Shown here piece by piece: positions 35,994 through 46,176 of a DNA stretch of 64,000 nucleotides. Source of the stretch: Bremerella sp. TYQ1 (GTDB lineage: Bacteria; Planctomycetota; Planctomycetia; Pirellulales; Pirellulaceae); assembly GCF_020150455.1 (NCBI RefSeq), contig NZ_CP083740.1, positions 868,001 to 932,000 on the forward strand, written 5' to 3'. Numbering within the stretch: position 1 is the first letter of the stretch; every line of letters starts with the position of its first letter. Made by a program: the position numbers and the translations under genes. A model generated the notes under the pieces. That model was given only the letters and a program-made list of their open reading frames with translations, made no database searches and was not told the DNA's origin.

Positions 35994-37364
35994 TTAATTG
36001 GGCACCACGATAGGCATCTTCGCATCGACTGTGTTAAGCCACTTTGCCAGCTTTTCTCGCAGCCGATCGGCTAGATGTGGGTTCGTTTTGAGGACGTTAG
36101 CTTTTTCCATCGGGTCCGTCTTAAGATTGAACAAGGCGTCATCAATCAAGCCGTGCCCCTGATAGAACTTCCAATCGTCTTGAAGAATAGCGCTGCCCAT
36201 GTAATAGGTCACTTCCATCCTGTTGTGCGGGAAGTGCCAGTAGAGGGCATCCCGTTCCAGTCTGTGTTTTCCTTGGAACAGTGGCATTAGGTCTTTCCCT
36301 TCGAGTTGCTTGAAATGTGCCGCGGTCCCGCCTGCGGCGTGCACGAAGGTCGGAAAAAAGTCCATGCTGGTGATTGGCACTTCACATGTTGTACCGGCCT
36401 CGATTACCCCGGGCCAAGCTACAACCATCGGAACGCGAAGTCCTCCTTCTAGAAGTGATGCCTTCTTGTCGGCGAGCCATGATGTCGGTTTGTGGCCGCC
36501 GTTGTCGGAATAGAAGATAAGCAGAGTATTGCCGAGTGTGCCGGTCGATCTAAGTGTGGCGACAACCTTCCCGACTGCATTGTCCATGCTTTCTAGCATC
36601 GCCAGGTAGGCATTTCCGTCGTTCTTCTTTACCAAGTCACGCGGAGCTTTGATTGGTGTGTGGACCGAGTAAAACCATAACGTCAAATGAAAGGGCTTGT
36701 CGCGGTGTCTTTGAATAAAGGAGGCAGCTTCGTCACCTAGCCGATCGGTCAGGTATTCGCCTGGTTTTCGGTTGGTGATCGTTCCATTGCGATAGGGATC
36801 AAACCATGACTTCGGTTGTCCCAAAGCGCAGCCACCAATGTTGGTGTCAAATCCGTAGTGTTCAGGATGCCACGCAGAATTGACGATTCCATTCTTGGTA
36901 TCGACCGAACCTTGTCCGGCAAGGTGCCACTTTCCGATGAAGCCAGTAGTGTAACCCTGCTTCTTAAGTTCCCGAGCATAGCTTGGTAAGCCTAGCGGTA
37001 GATGGTCAAGGGATTCTGCATCTCTTGGTCCACCCTTAGGGCCTGGACGCTCTCGATCAGCTTTGCCTGGGACGTGTGTCGTTAGGCCAATCTGCGCTGG
37101 CGACATGCCAGTAATGCATGCTGCACGTGTCGGCGAGCAGACCGAGGCGGCGGAATAAGCCCTGGTAAATACCATGCCGCTTTTGGCAAGTTGCTCGAGA
37201 TTGGGCGTGTTGATCTCAGGATTGCTTCCGTCATAGTCAACCCAGCCTGGTCCTAAATCATCGGCCATAATGAACACGATATTCGGCTTGGGCGTTTCCG
37301 CGGAGGCAAACGAAGCAAAACAAATGCACACAGCGAAACAAAGTGACGAGGTAAAATTCTTCAT
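35994..37364 (-). CDS. Secreted sulfatase (formylglycine type)
   Basis: The protein is 456 aa from the ATG at 37364 with GGGAG six bases upstream; an in-frame ATG at 37406 would add 14 residues before the signal peptide. Signal segment SSLCFAVCICFASFASAE. NIVFIMADDLGPGWVDYDG; active site ASVCSPTRAACITG with C76; LLIFYSDNGGHKP. The start of the metal motif is DLGPGW instead of the usual GYGD, so this enzyme has its own subclass. Secreted sulfate-ester hydrolase of the PUL. Confidence 0.92.
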   Translation of the reverse strand: MKNFTSSLCFAVCICFASFASAETPKPNIVFIMADDLGPGWVDYDGSNPEINTPNLEQLAKSGMVFTRAYSAASVCSPTRAACITGMSPAQIGLTTHVPGKADRERPGPKGGPRDAESLDHLPLGLPSYARELKKQGYTTGFIGKWHLAGQGSVDTKNGIVNSAWHPEHYGFDTNIGGCALGQPKSWFDPYRNGTITNRKPGEYLTDRLGDEAASFIQRHRDKPFHLTLWFYSVHTPIKAPRDLVKKNDGNAYLAMLESMDNAVGKVVATLRSTGTLGNTLLIFYSDNGGHKPTSWLADKKASLLEGGLRVPMVVAWPGVIEAGTTCEVPITSMDFFPTFVHAAGGTAAHFKQLEGKDLMPLFQGKHRLERDALYWHFPHNRMEVTYYMGSAILQDDWKFYQGHGLIDDALFNLKTDPMEKANVLKTNPHLADRLREKLAKWLNTVDAKMPIVVPN

Positions 37365-37445
37365 GTTTCGCTCCCAAAGTGTGAGTGATTCCGAGTGACG
37401 GAGCAACTGTTTCTGATTTCGAGAGTCCCTCGCGTGAACGATAGG

Positions 37446-40394
37446 CTATCGTTCCTGGGGGTCGGCAAGGTTGATTTCTCTTTGATCGCTGCCCATGGTG
37501 CGTACATCGCCCAGTTCTGCTCGAATTGATTCAGCTTGTTTTAATAGGCGAGCAACAACTCTTGGATGTCGTTGGGCGACGTTTCTCTTTTCTTCAACGT
37601 CATTTTTCAGGTCGAATAGCTGTGGTTCTCTTAGTGTGACGAAACCTTTCTTCTTGCTTGGCTTCTTCGACCAGAATGGCTGGTCCGCGACTGTGCGTGG
37701 CAAGTGGAGTTTCCAATGTCCTTCTCGCACAGCCTGAAGATTTGTACCGTTGTAATAGTAGAGAAACTTGTGCGGTGTGTCGGTTTGTTTGCCCTGCAGA
37801 ATTGGCAGTATGTTATACCCATCAAGCTTGCGGTCGCCGGGAACTGTGACGCCTGCCAGGTTGCAAAACAGTGGAAGCAAATCCATGCTGGTAAGAGTCG
37901 TATCTGAGACCTGCCTGGCCGGAATGTTGCCTGGCCAGCGGAATATACCGGGCACGCGATGCCTGCCCTCCATCGTGCAATACTTCCCGCCGTTTAACCC
38001 TCCCGTAGATCCGGGACCGGTCGGGCCGTTATCTGAGGTAAATACCACCAATGTGTTGTCATCGACGCCTGCATCATGGAGCGCCGTCATAATAAGTCCC
38101 GTGCTGTCGTCGAGTTCTTTAATGAAGTCGCCGTATTTTCCTTTGGAAGATGTTCCGACGAAATCTTCGCTTGGTTTCAGCGGGGAATGCACGATGTGGT
38201 GCGAGACATAGATGAAGAATGGTTGTTCCTTCTGTCGCTCGATGAATTCGACGACTTCATCGGCATAGCGTTTCGTTAGCTCATCGCATGATACATTGCG
38301 TTGCTCAACTTCTTTGCCGCGATAAAGTGTGTTGTGATTTGGACCGCGTGCTTGCGAGTAGTTACTTGGGATGCCTAGGTGCTCGTCGAACCCTGCGTCG
38401 AGCGGATGCGAGCCTTCAACTTCCATTCCCAGGTGCCATTTGCCGACCATTAATGAACGGTATCCGGCCTTTTTCAGCAATTCTGGAATGGTAATTTCTC
38501 CCGAGGGGAAGCCGTAGTTGTTGTACTTGCCGACGCCTTCATTTCGGGCAACAGGGATTCCGCAGCGTGTCGGATAACGCCCTGATAAGAGTGCTGCTCG
38601 GGACGGGCTACATACGTTGGCAGGCACGAAGAAGTCTGTACTACGGAATCCATCCGCAGCCAGGCTATCGAGGTGAGGCGTTTTAACGCCGGTTAGACCG
38701 TAGCAACTGATGTCGCCGTAGCCGAGATCATCGGCGAAAATCACGACGAAGTTGGGCGTCGTGTTCCTCGTTTTCTTATTCGAAACAGAACGCGAAACGC
38801 TTGGTAGTGGGCGTGCATTGGGTGGCGCGGCATTATTCCTAGGACGGTAAGAATTGAGCGATGCCTCCATTTCCTTCACGATCTCTGGATGATCTCGATA
38901 GACATTCGTGGTCTGTGCCAGGTCGACTTCAAGGTTATAAAGCTGAGCTGGTGGTGCATCCTTCTTGATGCGGCCATTTTCGATATCGCTATTGACGCTT
39001 CCGGCAAACTTTGCGGCCGCGGGACCGCCCCAGGCATGTTGATGTGGCTTCGAGCCTGTAAAGCCACCGCTACCACGTGAGCCGATATACATCCACTTGC
39101 CCTTGCGAATGGCCAGATTATTCTGTCGAAACGGCGCAAGAAGCAACTCGGTCCGAAGCGGTTCTGCTGGATTCTCCAGAAGTGCCGGAAGGATGTTGAT
39201 GCTGTCCTTGTCGGTAGGTGGCTTAGCGACTTGGTGAGTGAGCGCCATAAATGTGGCGAGCATGTCGACCTGGCAGATTAGTTGATCAGACACTGACCCT
39301 GCTTCGATCTTACCTGGCCACTTCGCGATGAACGGAATGCGGTGCCCGCCTTCCCAGATTCCGAACTTGAATCCGAGCAGATCGCCATTGATCTTGTGCC
39401 CGGCCTGGATGGCGTCGCGACCGCCGCGATTCAGCATTCCACCGTTATCGCTGGTAAAGATGACCAGTGTGTTTTCGCTGAGTTTGTTGTCCTCCAGGCT
39501 TTGCAGAATCTTGCCCACCATCCAGTCGAGTTCATGAATGAAGTCACCATAGAGTCCGCAGTCACTTGTGCCCTTGAAGCGTGGGGAAGGAGTGAATGGG
39601 TGATGGATATTCGTCGTTGAGAAGTAAAGGAAAAAAGGGTTGTCCTTGTTCTTGCTAATCCAGTCTACGGCCTTTCTCGTGAGCAAAGTTCCGGTCTTCT
39701 CATCATGGTAGATCTGGTGAGCTTCCAAGGCGCCTCCGAATCGATTGGGGCTCTTCTGAGATGCCTCTGGGGGAAATGTCGGTGTGGGAGAAGGGGGCTT
39801 GCCTCCGTAGATCAGTGGGTCAGACGGATCGTAGCCCACGATGGTGTCGTCCTCGACATAGACATAGGGGCTACCGCTATTGACGAGTGGGACGCCAAAG
39901 TAGTGGTCAAAGCCAACATCCTGAGGACCTGGTCGCAGCGGTACTTGCCAGTCGTTGGTCCCCTGCTTGAAGCCAAGGTGCCATTTTCCCAGACAGGCCG
40001 TTGCATATCCCTTGTTCTTAAACACCTTGCCAATGGTCAGAGTGTTGGTGTCGATAATGAGACCCGAAGTGGTCGGCAGAGGCCCCCAGACCCCTTTGCC
40101 AGCATGAGCTCTCACTGGATATTCGCCGGTGAGCAGTGCGTATCGCGACGGCGTACAAACAGCCGAAGCGGAATGGGCGTCAGTGAAACGACGTCCCTCT
40201 TTGGCAAGGCGATCGATATTGGGCGTCTGTACCTTCGTTGCACCGTAACACCCGATGTCGCCATATCCCAGGTCGTCAACGTAAATGAGGACTACGTTGG
40301 GCATTTTCTCTGCAGCGCAAAGCGTTTGGCTGGCAAAGGTAACCGCGATAGCAATTAGTAGAAACAGAAAGGACGTCTGGAAGAGTTTTAGCAT
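37446..40394 (-). CDS. Tandem double sulfatase (two formylglycine sulfatase domains in one chain)
   Basis: The protein is 982 aa with one signal peptide (FLLIAIAVTFASQTLCAA). Domain 1 (about 30-515): VVLIYVDDLGYGDIGCYG, active site SAVCTPSRYALLTG with C80, VIFTSDNGGM. A Pro/Asn-rich linker spans about 515-545. Domain 2 (about 546-970): FVVIFADDLGYGDISCYG, active site NVCSPSRAALLSG with C595, VVFTSDNGPTGPG. Both active sites are intact and differ enough (CTPSR vs CSPSR and surroundings) to suggest two specificities. Only one signal peptide and one start codon are present, so it is a fusion and not two genes read together. 16 bp before the GH117-like gene's end, tight operon. Confidence 0.92.
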   Translation of the reverse strand: MLKLFQTSFLFLLIAIAVTFASQTLCAAEKMPNVVLIYVDDLGYGDIGCYGATKVQTPNIDRLAKEGRRFTDAHSASAVCTPSRYALLTGEYPVRAHAGKGVWGPLPTTSGLIIDTNTLTIGKVFKNKGYATACLGKWHLGFKQGTNDWQVPLRPGPQDVGFDHYFGVPLVNSGSPYVYVEDDTIVGYDPSDPLIYGGKPPSPTPTFPPEASQKSPNRFGGALEAHQIYHDEKTGTLLTRKAVDWISKNKDNPFFLYFSTTNIHHPFTPSPRFKGTSDCGLYGDFIHELDWMVGKILQSLEDNKLSENTLVIFTSDNGGMLNRGGRDAIQAGHKINGDLLGFKFGIWEGGHRIPFIAKWPGKIEAGSVSDQLICQVDMLATFMALTHQVAKPPTDKDSINILPALLENPAEPLRTELLLAPFRQNNLAIRKGKWMYIGSRGSGGFTGSKPHQHAWGGPAAAKFAGSVNSDIENGRIKKDAPPAQLYNLEVDLAQTTNVYRDHPEIVKEMEASLNSYRPRNNAAPPNARPLPSVSRSVSNKKTRNTTPNFVVIFADDLGYGDISCYGLTGVKTPHLDSLAADGFRSTDFFVPANVCSPSRAALLSGRYPTRCGIPVARNEGVGKYNNYGFPSGEITIPELLKKAGYRSLMVGKWHLGMEVEGSHPLDAGFDEHLGIPSNYSQARGPNHNTLYRGKEVEQRNVSCDELTKRYADEVVEFIERQKEQPFFIYVSHHIVHSPLKPSEDFVGTSSKGKYGDFIKELDDSTGLIMTALHDAGVDDNTLVVFTSDNGPTGPGSTGGLNGGKYCTMEGRHRVPGIFRWPGNIPARQVSDTTLTSMDLLPLFCNLAGVTVPGDRKLDGYNILPILQGKQTDTPHKFLYYYNGTNLQAVREGHWKLHLPRTVADQPFWSKKPSKKKGFVTLREPQLFDLKNDVEEKRNVAQRHPRVVARLLKQAESIRAELGDVRTMGSDQREINLADPQER

Positions 40395-40410
40395 GGGTTC
40401 TCAGGCCTAA

Positions 40411-41436
40411 TTATTGGTCTACAAGGCCAGTAGCAGATGTGATGAGGTCGAAACGCTCGATAAAAGGAAGGAATCCTGCGCGAATCCCGATATGGACTCC
40501 CCATTGCGGCTGCTCGCCGGTATTGCTGTCGGTAAATGCTTCCGGGCGATAGGTGCCGCCGGCCCTGGGCACCACATGTACGTCGTGAGTCTTCTGGAAA
40601 TTCAGGCCATCTTCCGAGTAGTGGATCGATTTGATGATTTCTTTGGGGCCTGTGCTACCGATCAAGGCTGCAACTCCGGTGCCCTGCGGCCATACGGCGA
40701 CTTCATGGTTTCCTTGTATGACGGGGTTGTCCTGATATTTTACGTAGGGCCCCTCAGGCTTCTCAGCAATCGCAACACCCATCTTGGTTTGTCCTGGCTC
40801 TTTGCCCAGTTGGCGGCCTTTGTAATACAGCCAATACTTGCCGTCGCGAACAATCAAACACGCGTCATCTATCAAGTGGCTATCGAAATCAGCTGGATCC
40901 TTACTGTTGGTGATCGCCGGATTGGATGAGAGGCGTTTCCAGGGGCCATCAGGTGAATCGGCGACGGCAATGCCAATCTTAGAGTCAGGATTAAAACCTT
41001 TACCGAACTCTTTAGAGGTCCCGGTGTAGAACAACCAGTAGCGTCCCTCAGCAATCATTATGTTCGGCGTGAAGACACTCGCACCTTCCCAGCTTCCAGG
41101 CTGGCCTTTGTCGAGAGCCATTCCTTTTTCAGTCCACTGGTGGCCGTCGGTAGACGTCGCATACCAGACGGTTGCGTCATAGCCAGGAGAGATATTTCCT
41201 TTCGAATACCAAACATAGTAGAGGTCGTCGATTTTGATGACATCGCTCGGGTCGCGACGCATGACACCTTTCTCGGCGCCAATTCCAGTCGCGTCGGAAT
41301 ACTCGACTTTGACAGAACCAATCGGCGGATCGCCTGCTGAAACATGGGAAATAAAGCCGAAACTCAACACCATCGCAAAGGCAAGCAGTGCGAAAGGTCG
41401 CAGTGGAGTTGGGATCATGGATCGAGAATGCATCAT
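40411..41436 (-). CDS. Secreted GH117-like five-bladed beta-propeller glycosidase
   Basis: The protein is 341 aa with a signal peptide (LALLAFAMVLSFGFISHVSA region). MRRDPSDVIKIDDLYYVWYS, TVWYATSTDGHQWTEKGMAL, EGASVFTPNIMIAEGRYWLF and DDACLIVRDGKYWLYYKGRQ fit GH117 (anhydro-L-galactosidase type) or neighbouring GH43-clan families. D in DPSD and the acidic DDA pair are candidate catalytic residues. The linkage cut is unknown. A tandem TGTCGCA operator lies about 210 bp upstream, so this gene likely starts a transcript that continues through the sulfatases. Confidence 0.75.
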   Translation of the reverse strand: MMHSRSMIPTPLRPFALLAFAMVLSFGFISHVSAGDPPIGSVKVEYSDATGIGAEKGVMRRDPSDVIKIDDLYYVWYSKGNISPGYDATVWYATSTDGHQWTEKGMALDKGQPGSWEGASVFTPNIMIAEGRYWLFYTGTSKEFGKGFNPDSKIGIAVADSPDGPWKRLSSNPAITNSKDPADFDSHLIDDACLIVRDGKYWLYYKGRQLGKEPGQTKMGVAIAEKPEGPYVKYQDNPVIQGNHEVAVWPQGTGVAALIGSTGPKEIIKSIHYSEDGLNFQKTHDVHVVPRAGGTYRPEAFTDSNTGEQPQWGVHIGIRAGFLPFIERFDLITSATGLVDQ

Positions 41437-41602
41437 GGTGGAAATTGAGAAGAAGATGTGATATTACGCCAATCACAGTCTGGCGTTTGGGCGAATCAAA
41501 TGCTCTTTCGAATGCACACTGGTCGCAGGTCTAAAACCGGATGAGCACCAGGAAAAAAGGGTGCAAACATAAAGACGAGTTAGCCGGAAAAACAATGGAA
41601 TC

Positions 41603-41623
41603 ACATCAAATATAACTTGATGT
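41603..41623. repeat. Small inverted repeat in the GH117-like promoter region
   Basis: ACATCAA (41603-41609) and TTGATGT (41617-41623) flank ATATAAC. It lies between the tandem TGTCGCA site and the GH117-like start. It could be a second operator or part of the promoter; too short to be sure. Confidence 0.35.
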
Positions 41624-41645
41624 ATCACCAAACTTGGTAGGGGAT

Positions 41646-41673
41646 TGCGACATCGTGATATGGTTTTGCGACA
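41646..41673 (-). promoter_or_regulatory. Tandem 21-bp-spaced TGTCGCA operator upstream of the GH117-like gene
   Basis: TGCGACA on the plus strand at 41646-41652 and again at 41667-41673, i.e. TGTCGCA twice in the sense of the downstream minus-strand gene, with exactly 21 bp from start to start. Same spacing and orientation as at 48203-48230 and 62522-62549. Inferred to be a XylR/AraC-type operator. Confidence 0.6.
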
Positions 41674-41707
41674 TCCATTGGACGCGCTGTTGTGGGAGCT
41701 ACGCCAA

Positions 41708-42976
41708 CTAATTGTTTGGCATACGAAACGTCGATTCGATCTTCTTCAGCGATACACCGAATACTCTTTGAACAATCGGGGTTAGTTCTTCCTCGTCCCC
41801 TTGAATGTGTAACGTCTGTTGAACGTGACGCATGGTTTCCCCTGGCTTTAGCGCAGCGGCAGGGGAAGAGGTTTCCAGCTCGTAGAATGGTCCCAGTGGG
41901 GGCTCACCTGGGCTAGGTGCCCCATCGTTATAGGCGTTGATTACATCGCCATCGTAGGGTTTCTCTTGTCGTTCCCACATAGAATTTACGTATCCGTGCG
42001 GGGCGTCCTGCACGTTATAGGAAACGATTGTCAGTACTCCCGCGGCGGCGTCGTAGCTACCAGCGACCCCCTGCGATCGCTGCGGAGTCAGTCCGATCTT
42101 TCCTCGGTGGGTACCATCCCCTTTGAAGAACAAGACATTCTCTTCAACCTTAAGGCAGTCCTTCGGAACCTTACCGAAGTAGGTGTCGTTTACTTTCGGG
42201 CCAAGGGATTCCACGTCGCCACGCTTGAATGGAATAACAACCGTTGTTTTGGGCGATGGATTATACATCCCCAAAAGCCAGATCGACGGTAGACCGGATT
42301 CAGGAGACCAGGCCTTTTCGCCAAGATTTGTCAGTCGATTGTCACTCTCGTAGGCAACTATGTGTACGTCATTAGGCATTTCCTTTGTGCGTAGAGCTTT
42401 GGCGATAGTCGATTCGTCCAGCAAGCGAATCGAACGCTGGATCCCCATTTTGAGTTTGGTTCCACTGTAGTTTGTCAGCGTACAGTCATGGGTAAACTCG
42501 GCTGAAGTTTCGGTCTGTTTGACCAACTTAAAGGGCTCGGTGTCGATGGCCGCGGGGGTCTTCCAGGCGGAGAACTCGAACTTCGTGCCAGGCTGAAAGA
42601 ATAACGCGAATTGACCCCCTTCGGGCCCCAGCCAGAATCGCTCCTCGCCACCGAATATGTAGATGTGCTCTTCCAGCGTTCCTTTGCGTTGATCGTCGGA
42701 TAGGAGGCCTGCTTCAATGACACGACGGTTGATCCAGCCGAAGCTAGGGCCATCGTGCTTACCGACCGTACTGGTCATGACTCGGCCCTGATACGCAGGA
42801 GCAATCGCCACTGCGCTATCTCCTTTTTCGAGTAAGACGATGCGCGTATGCTGTTTGAGAAATGCTACATCATCATGAAAGGTCTGTTGTATTCGCGGCA
42901 ACTCCTGCCCTAGGACCGTAGAGATACTCATAGTTAAGATTGCAAAAATACAAGAAGAGGTACGAATGGTTGTCAT
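41708..42976 (-). CDS. Secreted DUF6786-like (mutarotase-fold) protein
   Basis: The protein is 422 aa with signal peptide (SCIFAILTMSISTVLGQE). The text IVLLEKGDSAVAIAPAYQGR, VMTSTVG, GPSFGWINRRVIEAG and FGGEERFWLGPEGGQFALFF matches the planctomycete/Bacteroidetes DUF6786 family, which is galactose-mutarotase-like, from memory. No catalytic role is proven. Located 99 bp after the class II aldolase gene, in the fucose part of the PUL, so it may act on fucose or a fucose oligosaccharide in the periplasm. A tandem operator lies downstream of it, ahead of the GH117-like gene. Confidence 0.65.
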   Translation of the reverse strand: MTTIRTSSCIFAILTMSISTVLGQELPRIQQTFHDDVAFLKQHTRIVLLEKGDSAVAIAPAYQGRVMTSTVGKHDGPSFGWINRRVIEAGLLSDDQRKGTLEEHIYIFGGEERFWLGPEGGQFALFFQPGTKFEFSAWKTPAAIDTEPFKLVKQTETSAEFTHDCTLTNYSGTKLKMGIQRSIRLLDESTIAKALRTKEMPNDVHIVAYESDNRLTNLGEKAWSPESGLPSIWLLGMYNPSPKTTVVIPFKRGDVESLGPKVNDTYFGKVPKDCLKVEENVLFFKGDGTHRGKIGLTPQRSQGVAGSYDAAAGVLTIVSYNVQDAPHGYVNSMWERQEKPYDGDVINAYNDGAPSPGEPPLGPFYELETSSPAAALKPGETMRHVQQTLHIQGDEEELTPIVQRVFGVSLKKIESTFRMPNN

Positions 42977-43075
42977 TTTGGGGTCTCTCGACGCTTAGAG
43001 AGGCATTTGGGATGATTCTTCTGTGACAAGTTGGTTTCTTAAAGGAGTCACCTATTACGGACGTAAAACGGATAG

Positions 43076-44368
43076 TCAACTCAATTTGAAGGTGCTGCGA
43101 AGTTCATCGATCACTGACTGCGACATGGCAGAAACGTTGCCAATGGAGGTCGCGTTGATTACGGCTTCCGAGGTGGCTTCCAGAACTTCCAAGCGGTCAA
43201 ACGCATCCAGTACGCTCGAGCCAGTTACCAGTACGCCGTCGTTCTCTAAGATGGCCGCCGGAGAAGCGGTCGATATGTAGCTGGCGATCTTGCCATCGTT
43301 CTGATACTGAACGCCGTAAGGTACGCGGCCCACATCACGAAGAAAGACGTAGCTTTCGGGAATGGTTCGCGTATCAAATACCGAGTCAGTAACACTGAAT
43401 GCCGTCGCATTGACGGGATGGGCAAACACAATAGCATCGACACTTGGATGCTGCTGATAAATGGCTCGATGAGCCAATACAGCGCGGCTGGCCTTTTTGC
43501 CGGCTTCTCGGTTTCCGTTTCTCACGAGCACAAAGTCTTCGATGGTTAACGACTCCCGATCCTGCTGAGTGGGAGTGATCAGGAAAGAATCCTCATTCAC
43601 ACGTGCCGAGAAACTGCCCTCAGTGCTGATCAAGAGTCGTTGCCGGCAGCCGCGACGAATAAAATCGCAAAGCTGTTTGCGGAGCTCCCGCTCTTTCTGG
43701 TTCGCTATTGCGGACTCAATCGACGGAAGATCCACACTGCGGCTTGCTGCGAGTTCCAGCTGAGAATCGTTCAGGTATTGGACGCTCCCCAGCTTGCTCG
43801 CTTTGATCAAGGTCTTTCCAGCAAACTCAAACGCTTCAAAACGTTCAAACGCCCGCGCAAGTGACTCGGCCCCGACTACTACTCCGTGGTTTTCCAAGAT
43901 CACGCTATCGCATCCCTTCGCGAATGCGCTTGCGATATTACTTCCCAGTTGTTGGCTGCCTGGACACGCGTAGGGGGCGAAGCCGACCTTGCCGCTGACT
44001 GAATGCGTTTGATGGAACAGTCGTGTATTAGGAACCGATTGGCAAATACTAAACGCGACCAGAGCAACCGGGTGGGCGTGGACGATTGCCCGGATATCTG
44101 GCCGGGCATCGTATATCGCTTTATGAAACGGAAATTCCGACGAAGGAGGGTGGGGGCCCTCCACGGTTCCGTCGGATCTCACGCGGATAATATCGTTCCG
44201 CGTGAGATTGCCTTTATCGACACGGGCAGGCGTAATCCAGATGTCGCCTGATTCGTCGCGAATCGAAAGGTTACCACCAGATGTCGTGGTCATGCGATAA
44301 CGATAGATGCGATCCATCGTTTGCATGATTTCATCACGTGGGTGAAGGTAATCAGATCGGGTGCTCAT
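43076..44368 (-). CDS. Tandem class II aldolase/adducin protein (fuculose-phosphate aldolase-like), second domain degenerate
   Basis: The protein is 430 aa. Domain 1 (1-215) is a class II aldolase with [24 protein letters not shown] (E78), IVHAHPVAL (H97, H99) and ENHGVVVG (H161): all zinc ligands present. Domain 2 (about 225-430) has the same fold ([46 protein letters not shown]), but the Glu is lost, HAHP is FAHP and NHG is NDG, so it cannot bind zinc in the usual way. Domain 1 should split L-fuculose-1-phosphate into DHAP and L-lactaldehyde; the next gene supplies the aldehyde dehydrogenase. 27 bp after the aldehyde dehydrogenase gene. No kinase is present nearby. Confidence 0.82.
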   Translation of the reverse strand: MSTRSDYLHPRDEIMQTMDRIYRYRMTTTSGGNLSIRDESGDIWITPARVDKGNLTRNDIIRVRSDGTVEGPHPPSSEFPFHKAIYDARPDIRAIVHAHPVALVAFSICQSVPNTRLFHQTHSVSGKVGFAPYACPGSQQLGSNIASAFAKGCDSVILENHGVVVGAESLARAFERFEAFEFAGKTLIKASKLGSVQYLNDSQLELAASRSVDLPSIESAIANQKERELRKQLCDFIRRGCRQRLLISTEGSFSARVNEDSFLITPTQQDRESLTIEDFVLVRNGNREAGKKASRAVLAHRAIYQQHPSVDAIVFAHPVNATAFSVTDSVFDTRTIPESYVFLRDVGRVPYGVQYQNDGKIASYISTASPAAILENDGVLVTGSSVLDAFDRLEVLEATSEAVINATSIGNVSAMSQSVIDELRSTFKLS

Positions 44369-44395
44369 AGGTTCTTTCTGGGACTAGAATCGCGA

Positions 44396-45889
44396 CTAAA
44401 GAGGCCGCACGACAGAGGTGCTGCGGTAATAGTCGAGAAGTGTTTCCACCGAAAGAACGCCGCCACCTAGACCACTCTGATTGACTCCTCCATAGGGGAC
44501 ACCTTGGGCAAATACGTTATGGGCGTTGATCCAACTATTGCCTGCCACCATCGCTTCAGCAACTCGAGCCGCGCGAGAGAGATCGGCTGACCAAACGCTA
44601 TTGGCAAGACCATAGGTCGTGTAATTCGCCATGTCGATGGCTTCCTGTTCCGTCTTGAAAGGAGCCAGGTAGGCAACCGGGCCAAAGATCTCCTCTTGAG
44701 CCGCCGTGTTGTCGAGCGAGCCTGCCAAGAGGGCTGGCTTGACGAAATTCCCAGGGAATCCTTCGACGTTTGCTGGACCTCCACCGAGCAGACACTCAGC
44801 ACCTTCGGCGACCCCCTTGTCCAGATAGCCGAGGACACGTTCACGCTGCTTGGCATTCACGACCGGTCCCATTTGGGTGCTTGCATCGAGCTGATGGCCA
44901 ATCTTGACTGCTGAAAGAAGGTTGACACATCGGTTTACGAAGTCGTCATAAATGTCTTGATGCACGAGCCATCGCGTTGCATCGCAGCACACCTGACCCG
45001 TGTGGAACGTAATAGCGGCGGCGAGCTTTTCGGCTGTATCTTCGACATCGACATCATTGAAGATGACTGCCGCGCCTTTACCACCCAATTCCAACTTGAC
45101 GGGTACCAGGTTGCGACCACACGCTTCACCAACGAGACGGCCAACCTCTGGAGAGCCTGTGAACGACATCCGTTTAATTACTTTGTTGCTAGACAGTGCG
45201 GACCCGACGGTCGCCCCGCGCCCCGTGATCACGTTAATAACGCCATCGGGAATGCCGACTTCCTTGGCAAGTTCGGCCAGATAGATTGCCGAGAGTGGCG
45301 TATCTTCCGCAGGCTTGATAACAACGGTATTGCCAGCCGCCAGGGCAGGGGAGATCCCCCAACCAATTAACAGGAAAGGAAAGTTCCAAGGGAAAATAAA
45401 TGCACAAGTTCCCCATGGCTTGCGAAACGTCCACGCTTCATGCCCTTTGACGGCCAAGGTCGTGCGGTGGTTCATATGCTGAGCAAGGTCTGCGAAGTAA
45501 CGCAGCGTATCGGCACAGTTCTGGACGTCACCTTGAGCTTGGGTTTCGACCTTGCCAGCATCGAGCGATTCAATCTGTCCGATGATCGCCTTGTGTTGCT
45601 CGATCGCATCGGCCAGACGATGCATCAAGGCAGCTCTCTCATTCGACGGCATCTTCGCCCAGGTTGTATTTTTGAATGCCTCGTCCGCAATTTGAACGGC
45701 TTGGTCAACTTCATGCGGAGTCAGTTCTTCGACATCAGCGAGCTTTTCGCCGGAACCAGGATCGTAAGTCGTAATGCTGTCATTACTGCTACTTGCAAAC
45801 GGTTGACCTCCCACAAAGCTTGTGAGACGCTCTCGACTGAGGAACTTTTCGACTTCAGGTAGCAACGTTAATTTCGGTAGGGTGCTCAT
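44396..45889 (-). CDS. NAD(P)-dependent aldehyde dehydrogenase (lactaldehyde-type)
   Basis: The protein is 497 aa from the ATG at 45889; an in-frame ATG at 45940 would add 17 residues. N-terminal nucleotide fold with [31 protein letters not shown]; active site [12 protein letters not shown] (general base Glu) and [13 protein letters not shown] (nucleophilic Cys). It has the standard length and motifs of the ALDH superfamily. It is cytoplasmic and non-acylating. In this operon it most likely oxidises L-lactaldehyde to L-lactate. Substrate assignment is by context. Confidence 0.9.
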   Translation of the reverse strand: MSTLPKLTLLPEVEKFLSRERLTSFVGGQPFASSSNDSITTYDPGSGEKLADVEELTPHEVDQAVQIADEAFKNTTWAKMPSNERAALMHRLADAIEQHKAIIGQIESLDAGKVETQAQGDVQNCADTLRYFADLAQHMNHRTTLAVKGHEAWTFRKPWGTCAFIFPWNFPFLLIGWGISPALAAGNTVVIKPAEDTPLSAIYLAELAKEVGIPDGVINVITGRGATVGSALSSNKVIKRMSFTGSPEVGRLVGEACGRNLVPVKLELGGKGAAVIFNDVDVEDTAEKLAAAITFHTGQVCCDATRWLVHQDIYDDFVNRCVNLLSAVKIGHQLDASTQMGPVVNAKQRERVLGYLDKGVAEGAECLLGGGPANVEGFPGNFVKPALLAGSLDNTAAQEEIFGPVAYLAPFKTEQEAIDMANYTTYGLANSVWSADLSRAARVAEAMVAGNSWINAHNVFAQGVPYGGVNQSGLGGGVLSVETLLDYYRSTSVVRPL

Positions 45890-46176
45890 AGCTATTCTGG
45901 GATTAGAGATGCAGTGGCAAGTTGGCGATGGGAAATGCAAAGCTCATTGGTATCCAACGCCGGGATATTCATCTCATTGTCGCGATTCGGAGGGGCTAAA
46001 ACAATTAAGTCTCGTGAAACTTCTGTCCGGCCTTCGAGTAGGAATGGGAGGCGAGTCATCCCTGAGGCCAATCGTTACACTTCGTTCCGGTGTAGTTACG
46101 TGCGACCATAAAGGGGACCAAAGTTCTGACACGCTCGAAAGTCGGCACTCTCTAAATTGTCCGTTCCAAACGCATT

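Noticed and set aside
39705..40358. 217-codon plus-strand open frame
   Set aside because: Antisense to the double sulfatase and without any recognisable feature.
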